The notes: a model not told the origin generated them from the letters alone. A DNA stretch of 35,394 nt from Bradyrhizobium sacchari (GCF_002068095.1 NZ_LWIG01000069.1:95701-131094); one strand, 5' to 3'; positions 24,171 to 30,642 are shown, counted from the first letter of the stretch. Numbers and translations: made by a program.

Positions 24171-24493
24171 GACGTTCGTCTCCTCTGCCATTGAACGCGC
24201 GAGAATGCGACAGCGTACGCCTGTGGCCCGGCGATAGCGAGCGCAAAGGCGGACGCCTGCGCGCCGATGTCGCCCGAGAGAACGTCCAAGAGAACGTCCA
24301 TGAGAACGTCCGAGAGAACGTCCAAGAGAACATCCAAGAAAGCGTTGGCTATTGCCGCTCAATGAGCGCATGCTTTGCACCAGCGAGCGTTGGTTTGGGG
24401 CCAGGCTTCGCGAAAGGCAGGCCTGCATGACCATCCGCTCGCGGCGCGAAACCATCACCGCGGATGCGCGAGCGTCCGACGGGAGCGCCGCCC
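24171..24493. repeat. gap with 12-bp tandem repeat (24278-24337)
   Basis: Five head-to-tail copies of GAGAACGTCCAA occupy 24278-24337 with variants at positions 7, 11 and 12, followed by a decayed sixth copy. The 12-base period keeps all reading frames open and would encode 4-residue repeats on either strand, but no start, Shine-Dalgarno or conserved flank supports a gene here. The rest of this 323-base gap has no recognised feature. Confidence 0.85.
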
Positions 24494-24790
24494 ATGACTG
24501 ACCATCCCGTCGATCTCGACAAGCATCGCGGCATGGCCGCGCAGAAGGCGACCGACCTGCGCCGCGCGCTGGCCGAGGTCGAGAGCAATGCCAGGCAGCT
24601 GCGCGAGCGCGAGGCCGATCTCGAAAACCGCCTGATGACGGTGCCCGCCGCCTCCTGGTCCGAAGCCGCGGTGAAGGCGCGCTACCTCCTCAACCTCTAC
24701 GCCGCGAGCCTGCCGGTCGAGGACTCTCGCCACCGCGCACTGGTCGCCGCGCTGTTCGACGATTTCGCCCGGCTCAACGGGGAGAGCTGA
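24494..24790 (+). CDS. small helical protein, function unknown
   Basis: The 98-residue protein begins MTDHPVDLDKHRGMAAQKA. Residues about 12-48 are strongly helical and probably coiled coil (RRALAEVESNARQLREREADLENRL). A second helical part contains WSEAAVKARYLLNLYAAS and RHRALVAALFDDFARL. GGGAG eight bases upstream supports the start; a longer frame to 24464 is less likely. I recall homologues in Bradyrhizobium without a name. It is followed by a palindromic repeat and then the DUF1488 gene on the same strand. Confidence 0.75.
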   Translation: MTDHPVDLDKHRGMAAQKATDLRRALAEVESNARQLREREADLENRLMTVPAASWSEAAVKARYLLNLYAASLPVEDSRHRALVAALFDDFARLNGES

Positions 24791-24837
24791 AGGCGGCCCG
24801 GCTGCGTGCGGCAACGAAGGTGCGGGCGTGGGAAGCT

Positions 24838-24975
24838 GTCGTCCTGGCGACGGCCAGGACCCATAACCACCGAAGCGCGTTGTTGCGAAAGATCGTGCCA
24901 CAGCGTGCCTCGACAACACTCACCGGGGGATGGGTCCTGGCGCCCGTGCGCAATTGCGCACCAGGCCAGGACGAC
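24838..24975. repeat. GTCGTCCTGGC variant palindromic element with paired base changes
   Basis: The left arm GTCGTCCTGGCGACGGCCAG starts at 24838 and the right part ends CCAGGCCAGGACGAC at 24975. Compared with the other family members, CCCGG is CCTGG and CCGGG is CCAGG in every arm, so pairing is kept. The right half contains TGCGCAATTGCGCA, as in 22238-22282. Confidence 0.85.
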
Positions 24976-25043
24976 GTCGAGGTGAGTTTACGCGCCTCAC
25001 GCGATCATCGCGTTGCCAGGCAACCCGCGAAAGGACTTTCCCC

Positions 25044-25322
25044 ATGACCCTCACCAGCGGCCGCTACATCGGCCTCGAATACGACCGGATGATCGTGCTG
25101 TTCTCCATGCAGGACGGCCCGCGCGAGATCGGTTGCGCGATCTCGACCTCGGCGATGGACGATCTCGAACGCGGCCCGAAGGTCGCCCCCGAGCATCGCG
25201 AAGCCCAGTTCACCCGCCTGCGCGACCGCATCGAAGCCTGCGCCGCCAGCAAATACCGCGCCTGCGAATTCGAAGGCACCCCGCCCGGCATCGTGCTGCG
25301 CAGCATCGATTTTCGGGGGTAG
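25044..25322 (+). CDS. DUF1488-like small protein
   Basis: The 92-residue protein reads YDRMIVLFSMQDGPREIGCAIS, then AMDDLERG and RLRDRIEACAASKYRA, and resembles DUF1488, a small alpha/beta domain of unknown function. AAAGGA eight bases before ATG 25044 supports the start; the upstream open frame runs through the palindromic repeat. It stands 85 bases before the coiled-coil gene, but a CtrA-type box in between suggests that gene has its own promoter. Confidence 0.72.
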   Translation: MTLTSGRYIGLEYDRMIVLFSMQDGPREIGCAISTSAMDDLERGPKVAPEHREAQFTRLRDRIEACAASKYRACEFEGTPPGIVLRSIDFRG

Positions 25323-25354
25323 GGGGAGGCGGCTACCGCGGCAGTGTCGTGACA

Positions 25355-25370
25355 TTAACCGTCTGTTAAC
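25355..25370 (+). promoter_or_regulatory. CtrA-type binding site upstream of the coiled-coil gene
   Basis: TTAACCGTCTGTTAAC is a perfect TTAA-N7-TTAAC, the full CtrA consensus of alphaproteobacteria. It ends 37 bases before ATG 25408, a position where CtrA can overlap a promoter. The match is direct; regulation is inferred. Confidence 0.65.
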
Positions 25371-25407
25371 CATGCGGTCGCCTAATGTTGACGATGGGGG
25401 GATCACC

Positions 25408-26088
25408 ATGTCGGCCCATGTGACGCGACCGAAGTTGATGCCTGTTTCGGCCGATCCGGCCATCCGGTCGGTGGCGAGGCTGGCGGTTCGCGCCAAGGCC
25501 GTCCTACAGGGCAAAGCGCCTGTCCTACGGAGCAAAGCCATGTTCGGAAAGGACGACTTAGTGGACAATCTCAGCCGCGATCTCGATCGCGCGCGCGGAA
25601 GACGAGATGCGCTCGCATCCGAAGCCACGACCCTGGCGGCCCAGATCGCCGAAATCGAAGCCCGCCTTTCGGAGGAGAAGAAAAGGCGTGAGCGTGAGCG
25701 CGTCTTGAGCGAGGTCGAAGCGATCAAGACGCGAATCAAGCAGGCCGCCGGCGCGTTTGCGCCTGTCGTCGATGGTCTCTCGAGGGCGATCGAGCAGGCT
25801 GCGGCGGTCGTGCCCGAGGCGCGCGAGCTCAATAGTTTCCTGGTGTCGGTGGCGAGCGAGATCGACAGCGTGCTCGATCCCCTGCTCCGCGAACTGGATC
25901 AGCGCGCGGATGCGGTGCGAACCGGACAGGCGGCGCTGGACCTGCCGAGTTCGGCCATTGAAGCGCCGCCCATCGAGCTGCCAAAGGACACCAACGAGCG
26001 CCTGCTTCGTTTTCCGGCGTGGCTGTCCCGCGACAAGGAAACGGACAGGAAGGACGCCGCCGAGAGCCCGCGCAGCACGGCGGCGTGA
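25408..26088 (+). CDS. coiled-coil protein of unknown function
   Basis: The 226-residue protein starts at MSAHVTRPKLMPVS, after GGGGGG. It is almost wholly helical, with a coiled coil at about residues 48-120 (DDLVDNLSRDLDRARGRRDALASEA...LSEEKKRRERERVLSEVEAIKTRI), then a helical part with FAPVVDGLSRAIEQAAAVVPEARELNSFLVSVASEIDSVLDPLL and a charged, proline-containing tail. No signal or membrane segment is seen. A perfect CtrA-type box lies just upstream, and the next gene, convergent, is an FtsZ paralog. A cell-cycle role is inferred from context only. I recall unnamed homologues in Bradyrhizobium. Confidence 0.78.
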   Translation: MSAHVTRPKLMPVSADPAIRSVARLAVRAKAVLQGKAPVLRSKAMFGKDDLVDNLSRDLDRARGRRDALASEATTLAAQIAEIEARLSEEKKRRERERVLSEVEAIKTRIKQAAGAFAPVVDGLSRAIEQAAAVVPEARELNSFLVSVASEIDSVLDPLLRELDQRADAVRTGQAALDLPSSAIEAPPIELPKDTNERLLRFPAWLSRDKETDRKDAAESPRSTAA

Positions 26089-26390
26089 AGCATCGGCGCG
26101 CTCTAAGCGCGCGGTCTTCCGGAGCAGAATGGCTTTTGGTTGGATCGATCGGGCTGCGGGCTCGTTCAACCTCTCCCGCTTGCGGGGGAGGTCGGCGCGA
26201 AGCGCCGGGTGGGGGCTCTTTCCACATTGGAGTGTCCCATTGCGGAAACACCCTCTCCCCAACCCTCTCCCGCAAGCGGGAGAGGGAGCCCACCGCGTGC
26301 GTGGCTAGAACAAGGCTGATCTCAGTGTTGTCGCGTAGCAGCGATTTAGTTCCGGCATCGGAGCCGGGCGACCCCGGCTGTCGCCACCGC
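26089..26390. repeat. convergent gap with CTCTCCCGC hairpins (26170-26286)
   Basis: A hairpin at 26170-26191 (CCTCTCCCGCTTGCGGGGGAGG) and another ending at 26286 (CTCTCCCGCAAGCGGGAGAG) bracket CGGCGCGAAGCGCCGGGTGGGGG. This 302-base gap separates the stops of the coiled-coil gene and the FtsZ paralog. No gene is seen; the hairpins may end both transcripts. Confidence 0.8.
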
Positions 26391-27647
26391 TCAGTTGGCG
26401 GCGCGGCGCAGGAAGGCCGGGATATCGAGAACGGCCTCGTCGGGCGCATTGCGCGCAGGGGCGCGGCGTTGAGGATCGAGCGGCTGCAGCGCCGCCTGCC
26501 GCGCATAGTCCAGGCCCGGCCTTGCCGGTGGCCCCACGGGGTGGTGCGGCTGCGGGCGGAGCGGCGGGCTTGCCGCTTGCGGAAGGGGCGCACTGCGCTC
26601 GATGCGATCGGCGATGCGACGGCCGTCGTTGCGCAGCCTGCCGGCGAGCTGGGTGAGGGCGGTTTCCACCGGGTGCGCCTGCGCCGGATCGAGATTATCG
26701 ATCCCGGTCGCCACCACCGAGACGCGGACGATGCCTTCGAGGCTTTCATCGAACGAGGCGCCGACGATGATGTTGGCGTCCGGGTCGGCCTCGTCGCGAA
26801 TGCGGGTCGCGGCTTCGTCGACCTCGTACAGCATCAGATCCTTGCCGCCGGTGATGGAGATGATGAGGCCACTGGCACGCTTGATCGAGGGATTCTCGAT
26901 CAGCGGATTGGAGATCGCGGCCACGGCGGCGGCGAGCACGCGCTTCTCGCCGGAAGCCTCGCCCCGTCCCATCATGGCCTTGCCCTTCTCCTTCATGACG
27001 GAGAGGACGTCGGCAAAATCGAGATTGATCAGCCCTTCCTTGACGATGAGGTCGCTGATGCAGGCCACGCCCGAATAGAGCACCTGGTCGGCAAGGGCGA
27101 AGGCATCGGCGAACGTGGTCTTCTCGCTGGCCACCCGGAACAGGTTCTGGTTCGGGATGATCAGGAGGGTGTCGACCGTCTTCAGCAGCTCCTCGATGCC
27201 GGCTTCGGCAAAGCGCATGCGGCGCTGGCCCTCGAAGTAGAACGGCTTGGTGACCACGCCGATGGTGAGAATGCCGAGCTCGCGCGCGATCCTGGCGACG
27301 ATGGGGGCAGCCCCGGTGCCGGTGCCGCCGCCCATGCCGGCCGTCACGAACACCATGTGCGCGCCGGTCAATTGCTCGCGGATCGTGTCGATCGCCTCTT
27401 CGGCCGCGGCGCGTCCCAGTTCCGGCTGCGAGCCGGCGCCGAGGCCTGCGGTCACCCTTGTGCCGAGCTGGATGAGGCGCTCCGCCTTCGACATCGCCAG
27501 CGCCTGTGCGTCGGTGTTGGCGACGACGAACTCGACCCCTTGCAGCCCCGCCGTGATCATGTTGTTGACGGCATTGCCGCCGGCGCCGCCGACGCCGAAC
27601 ACGACGATGCGGGCCTTCATTTCATGGATATCGGTATTGCCTGCCAT
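26391..27647 (-). CDS. ftsZ: FtsZ paralog with short C-terminal linker
   Basis: The 418-residue protein is a tubulin-like GTPase. It has VFGVGGAGGNAVNNMI at the start, the GTP signature GGGTGTG at 106-112 and the T7 loop NLDFADV at 208-214 with the catalytic Asp pair. The conserved core ends near 320. A Pro/Arg-rich linker of about 85 residues leads to a complete C-terminal peptide LDIPAFLRRAAN (407-418), which in FtsZ binds FtsA and other anchors. The main Bradyrhizobium FtsZ, as I recall, is near 600 residues with a far longer linker and lies beside ftsA; no division gene is next to this one. GAGGGGA precedes the ATG. All GTPase residues are intact, so it may polymerise. Confidence 0.93.
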   Translation of the reverse strand: MAGNTDIHEMKARIVVFGVGGAGGNAVNNMITAGLQGVEFVVANTDAQALAMSKAERLIQLGTRVTAGLGAGSQPELGRAAAEEAIDTIREQLTGAHMVFVTAGMGGGTGTGAAPIVARIARELGILTIGVVTKPFYFEGQRRMRFAEAGIEELLKTVDTLLIIPNQNLFRVASEKTTFADAFALADQVLYSGVACISDLIVKEGLINLDFADVLSVMKEKGKAMMGRGEASGEKRVLAAAVAAISNPLIENPSIKRASGLIISITGGKDLMLYEVDEAATRIRDEADPDANIIVGASFDESLEGIVRVSVVATGIDNLDPAQAHPVETALTQLAGRLRNDGRRIADRIERSAPLPQAASPPLRPQPHHPVGPPARPGLDYARQAALQPLDPQRRAPARNAPDEAVLDIPAFLRRAAN

Positions 27648-27712
27648 TTTCCCCTCGCGATTGCTCCGGCAAGCCGGGAATTAAAGAAAGTCTCGAGTGC
27701 TACCTGCGGGCC

Positions 27713-27805
27713 GCATGATCCGGACCCGGAGGGCCGCGCCAGCGCAAAGCGCGCCGCGGTTTCCCCTCGCGACAAACGCGGAACGCGTTTGCGCGGAGAT
27801 CATGC
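27713..27805. repeat. mosaic GCATGATC palindromic element upstream of the FtsZ paralog
   Basis: The outer ends GCATGATC (27713-27720) and GATCATGC (27798-27805) are exact complements. Inside lie GGGCCGCGCC and the pair AAACGCGGAACGCGTTT (27773-27789), itself palindromic. It is the long form of the 22024-22070 element and lies between the FtsZ paralog and the HTH gene, both on the minus strand. Confidence 0.8.
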
Positions 27806-27847
27806 GCAAACAACGACCTGAGGCGCGATGACGATTCATCGATGATC

Positions 27848-28363
27848 TCATCGCGCTCTCGCCGTGCGGTCCGCTTGCACGATGGAAGCGGCCAGATGTC
27901 CCAATCGGCGCGCGGCGTATCCCGCGATCGTCCCGCCGGGGCGGCGATCGTTCCGCAGCGCCGTCACTTCGTCTTCCAGTCGTGCCGCCCATGCATTGGC
28001 GGCCGTCGTCTCGGCGGCCGCCTGCGTCAGCTCGACGGCGAGGCGATCGGCACGCTCGCGCTCGCGCTCGAACACGGCCCTGTAGGCGGCCGCGACGTCT
28101 TCGAGCCGCGCGATCTCCGCCTTGAAGGCCTGGGTCTTGATTGCCTCGATCCTTGCCATGGAGGCATCGATGGGGTCTATGCAGCGGCCCCTTCGTGGGC
28201 GGGGCGTGTACCGGAGCGCGGCGAGATCAACGCTCACCAGGGCTTTGCCGTCCTCCGAGCGCGAGCGCGGCAGGCGGCGACGTCTCGCCAGCGACCGCGC
28301 GGCCTCGCGCGAGATATCGAGGCGGGCACTGAGATCGGCATACGTCAACAACTCAACGCACAT
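27848..28363 (-). CDS. HTH plus coiled-coil protein (KfrA-like layout)
   Basis: The 171-residue protein opens with a helix-turn-helix, LLTYADLSARLDISREAARSLARRRRLPRSR (about residues 5-35). A long coiled coil follows at about 75-150 (ARIEAIKTQAFKAEIARLEDVAAAYRAVFERERERADRLAVELTQAAAET), with a basic tail. The layout resembles KfrA-like DNA-binding coiled-coil proteins; similar unnamed proteins recur in Bradyrhizobium. AGGAG eight bases before ATG 28363 supports the start over a longer frame. A perfect CtrA-type box lies 82-97 bases upstream. It may be co-transcribed with the FtsZ paralog, 200 bases downstream, and might regulate it or organise DNA; this is inference. Confidence 0.82.
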   Translation of the reverse strand: MCVELLTYADLSARLDISREAARSLARRRRLPRSRSEDGKALVSVDLAALRYTPRPRRGRCIDPIDASMARIEAIKTQAFKAEIARLEDVAAAYRAVFERERERADRLAVELTQAAAETTAANAWAARLEDEVTALRNDRRPGGTIAGYAARRLGHLAASIVQADRTARAR

Positions 28364-28444
28364 CGGCGCTTCTCCTGGAGCGAACCGGGAAGGCATTTCG
28401 AGCTAATGATGGCTGGACGATTACCGCAGGCTAGGCTGCGTTGG

Positions 28445-28460
28445 TTAATGCAAGGTTAAC
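28445..28460 (-). promoter_or_regulatory. CtrA-type binding site upstream of the HTH coiled-coil gene
   Basis: TTAATGCAAGGTTAAC, read on the plus strand, is a perfect TTAA-N7-TTAAC. It lies 82 to 97 bases upstream of the minus-strand start at 28363. It is the second full match noticed in the window, and both are near the FtsZ paralog block. Confidence 0.6.
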
Positions 28461-28489
28461 GGGCGCGGGGTGCTGTTTACGGGTGGCGT

Positions 28490-28695
28490 AGCTGTGCCGG
28501 CCTGGGGATCGCAGGGCACCATCTACCGCGGCCGCGTCTTGTCCGTCTTGCGCAGGCAGCGATGGAGCTTCAGGGCGTTGGAGATGTTCTCCGAGATCTC
28601 GGTGCCGGTGCCGTCACTGCGGATGACGAGGTTTTTCGGTGAGGGCTTGTGGTCGGTGTCGCGCGGGGTGATGCTATCGGAGCGAGTATAGCGGA
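28490..28695 (-). pseudogene. decayed 5' fragment of a DUF2235 gene
   Basis: Translation of the minus strand gives TDHKPSPKNLVIRSDGTG, then EISENISNALKLHRCLRKTDK, TRPR, a stop and MVPCDPQAGT. The intact gene at 22457-23800 has TGHKLDPKNLVICCDGTG, EISENISNVLKLYRCLRKTDK, THPR, Q and MVFYDPGVGT at its residues 7-61, so one base change turned Gln51 into a stop. The match continues into the leader (gcgagtatagcgga in both) and ends at about 28695, where AT-richer island sequence begins. The rest of the gene is absent. This is a duplication that decayed and was probably cut by the island. Confidence 0.85.
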
Positions 28696-28727
28696 AAATT
28701 TGAAGATTTTGGTGACTAGCTTGCGAA

Positions 28728-29381
28728 CTAAGCCCTAGCAGAATTCGACGCGATCGAGTTTTGCCAAACCCATTGATCGAAGCTACGGCGGGGGAGGCCT
28801 AACAAATCGGCCGCATACGAAAAGACCAATTTCAGACGATCGTAGTCTTTTACCTCAATACCTGCATCAGCGGCGAAAGATCGGAGGTGTCTGTCAATCG
28901 GAATACAATCAACACCTACTAAGCACGCAAGATAGTCAACCGTTTTGGGTCCAATCCCGGGTATCAATAGGAGCTCCTTGCGAGAGCTGTCGTCCTGAAT
29001 CCAAACGCGGAGCTGTGCGGTCTCGTGCACGCCAGCTTGCTCAAGCAGAAGTACCAATTTGACAAATCTGTCGATCTTCTCTGGATGCTTCCACATCAAG
29101 AAATCAGAAATCATTCCAGAATTGACGATCGATACGACGCCGCCGAGAGTCTTGGCATGTGGAAAGAGATCGACAATTCTCGTAACCCTCGCATGAACGA
29201 CAGTGCGATAGTTTAGTCCCGCTTGAAGAATGCTGTCTGCTAAAACTGCTCCCAAATGTGTTGACGTAGATCGTCGATCAATTAATGAGTTAGTCGCTCC
29301 TCGATTGCGTGCGTATGTAGCAATCTCTCGGGCTAATGCCAAAACTTCCAAAGCCTGTTGAATTGCATGCGGCGGCGTCAT
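28728..29381 (-). CDS. HhH-GPD (endonuclease III/OGG-like) DNA glycosylase-type protein
   Basis: The 217-residue protein has the helix-hairpin-helix and catalytic strip of the HhH-GPD superfamily: LLIPGIGPKTVDYLACLVGVDCIPIDRHLRSFA at 138-169. Lys146 in GPKT and Asp163 in PIDRH align with Lys120 and Asp138 of E. coli Nth, so both base-excision residues are present. The Nth iron-sulfur cysteines are absent. The N-terminal 130 residues are helical and not otherwise recognised. Its ATG overlaps the QueC-like stop by 4 bases (ATGA), making it the last gene of a coupled three-gene set. Base composition is clearly lower in GC than the chromosome around it. Type IV CBASS loci carry OGG-like genes; a link is inference. 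Confidence 0.82.
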   Translation of the reverse strand: MTPPHAIQQALEVLALAREIATYARNRGATNSLIDRRSTSTHLGAVLADSILQAGLNYRTVVHARVTRIVDLFPHAKTLGGVVSIVNSGMISDFLMWKHPEKIDRFVKLVLLLEQAGVHETAQLRVWIQDDSSRKELLLIPGIGPKTVDYLACLVGVDCIPIDRHLRSFAADAGIEVKDYDRLKLVFSYAADLLGLPRRSFDQWVWQNSIASNSARA

Positions 29382-30004
29382 GTTGCAAGCCCCGCTCCCT
29401 CGATCGCCTTGATCCGTTCGACGCAATTCGGACAAGCACCACACGGGATGTCGCTGTAAACTTGGCAGGAAAAAGTACTTCCGATTGGTACTTCCAAGCC
29501 TCTGGCGAGTTCAACGATCTCGGTTTTGGTCTTGTCTCGGAAGGGCATATTAAAGCGAACTGGTCCGACATTCTCCGCTAGAGCGTCCAGACTGTTCAGG
29601 AACGTGGCCGAGCAGTCTAATTCTTTGGCGTGATTGCTATTTATGAATCCACTGTAAACTTGAGTTAGCTTGACTGTCTGAGCAACTGCTGCCGCACAGG
29701 AAAAGAAAAGCAGTGTTCTGTATGGGATATACAGGTCACTATCGTCAACATTGTCCAACCACAGATTTGGTTCGGCGATGAGACGTGATTTGGAGCCACA
29801 AAATATCCCGGAAATGTCTATGCGTCGTGGAGCGATCACTCGGGTCTTTGGCAGGACATGATGGAGCGTTGCCCATTCTGTTTCGACGCAATGTTGACCA
29901 TAGTCGAAAAAGATTGGGAGGATAGTTTCTCCTTTCTCATGCAGCCAATACGCGACGGTAGTTGAATCAAGTCCCCCAGAGGCGAGCAACAACACGGGGG
30001 TCAT
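29378..30004 (-). CDS. QueC-like 7-cyano-7-deazaguanine synthase family protein
   Basis: The 208-residue protein has the PP-loop SGGLDS at 9-14 and a C-terminal zinc site Cys180-x7-Cys188-x2-Cys191-x2-Cys194 followed by VERIKAIEGAG, as in QueC, which turns 7-carboxy-7-deazaguanine into preQ0 with ATP and ammonia. It differs at two family spots: YIPYRT (92-97) where QueC has YVPGRN-like sequence, and GFINSNHAKELDC where QueC has a GxNxxD...YPDC-like stretch. No other queuosine gene is nearby. It is linked by ATGA overlaps to the HD gene before and the HhH gene after. It is probably a paralog used for nucleic-acid or protein modification, not the housekeeping QueC; this is inference. Confidence 0.85.
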   Translation of the reverse strand: MTPVLLLASGGLDSTTVAYWLHEKGETILPIFFDYGQHCVETEWATLHHVLPKTRVIAPRRIDISGIFCGSKSRLIAEPNLWLDNVDDSDLYIPYRTLLFFSCAAAVAQTVKLTQVYSGFINSNHAKELDCSATFLNSLDALAENVGPVRFNMPFRDKTKTEIVELARGLEVPIGSTFSCQVYSDIPCGACPNCVERIKAIEGAGLAT

Positions 30005-30456
30005 GATGATTGCTCGCTAAGGCAACTGAACGTAGCATTTAGGCAGGTATCCAGATTGTCCGAGTAGCAGCGGCTACCCTCAAAGCCGCCGAACTCGCGC
30101 ATGCAGTAGTTCAGAGCAACCTCTCCACCATGTCCGAACGGAGGATGTCCAAGATCGTGGCAGAAGCCCGCGGTCTGAATGAGACTCCGCGGAGGAATGT
30201 ATGCGTAGGCAGGATGTTGATTGAAGTCCTTCCTCAATTGTTCTGCAATTCCACCGGCTACCTGTGCTACTTCGAGGGAATGCGTCAGCCGGGTGCGATA
30301 GAAATCGCTGTCCCCCAGATTGAGAATTTGGGTCTTCCCTTGCAGCCGCCTAAATGATCCGGAGTGAACAATCCGGGCATAGTCGACGTCGTGCGGACCA
30401 CGCGCGTCATCACTATGGGGCTTCCAACCGCTGCGACGCTCTAGCCAGACGTCCAT
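30001..30456 (-). CDS. short dGTPase-like HD protein, lacking the C-terminal half
   Basis: The 151-residue product matches the N-terminal part of dNTP triphosphohydrolases of the dGTPase family, which cut dNTPs to deoxynucleoside and triphosphate. It has SFRRLQGKTQI at 34-44, YRTRLTHSLEVAQ with His59, and AGFCHDLGHPPFGHGGE with His100-Asp101. Homology stops after GGFEG (123-127), where family members run on for 200 or more residues and supply the last metal-binding Asp. GAGG six bases before ATG 30456 supports the start; a TTG at 30546 falls in the rpmB terminator. Its TGA overlaps the QueC-like ATG by 4 bases, so the short form may be genuine. A weak TATAGAT lies upstream. Confidence 0.72.
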   Translation of the reverse strand: MDVWLERRSGWKPHSDDARGPHDVDYARIVHSGSFRRLQGKTQILNLGDSDFYRTRLTHSLEVAQVAGGIAEQLRKDFNQHPAYAYIPPRSLIQTAGFCHDLGHPPFGHGGEVALNYCMREFGGFEGSRCYSDNLDTCLNATFSCLSEQSS

Positions 30457-30538
30457 TGCTTGCCTCAAATCGACGAGTGCGCATCTATAGCGCAGGCTGC
30501 TGTAGCATTCGACCGATGATCTATCGAACGTCGCCCCC

Positions 30539-30574
30539 AAAAACAAAAACGGCCGGATCTTTCGATCCGGCCGT
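30539..30574 (-). terminator. rho-independent terminator of rpmB
   Basis: On the minus strand an 11-bp perfect stem (ACGGCCGGATC, arms 30564-30574 and 30549-30559) closed by a GAAA loop is followed by TTTTTGTTTTT. It lies 69 bases after the rpmB stop and marks the right limit of the AT-richer island. Confidence 0.95.
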
Positions 30575-30642
30575 CACGCAAAACTCTACTGGCTAAGCTT
30601 ACGCCACGCGACGCTACTTAGCCCCCGCCCTAACAGGAAATC

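Noticed and set aside
24278..24337. CRISPR array
   Set aside because: The 12-base units are contiguous with no spacers, and no cas gene is nearby.
26019..27821. 600-codon plus-strand frame across the FtsZ paralog
   Set aside because: It crosses the intergenic repeats and the whole FtsZ gene in antisense; no motif is seen, and FtsZ is unambiguous.
28728..30456. Complete type IV CBASS or Qat system
   Set aside because: No CD-NTase, TGT-like, ATPase (QatA), QatB or TatD-like gene is present in or beside the island; only QueC-like, HhH and HD genes are seen.
30457..30546. Upstream extension of the HD gene to a TTG at 30546
   Set aside because: The TTG lies in the U-run of the rpmB terminator, while ATG 30456 has a GAGG Shine-Dalgarno and agrees with the start of family homology.
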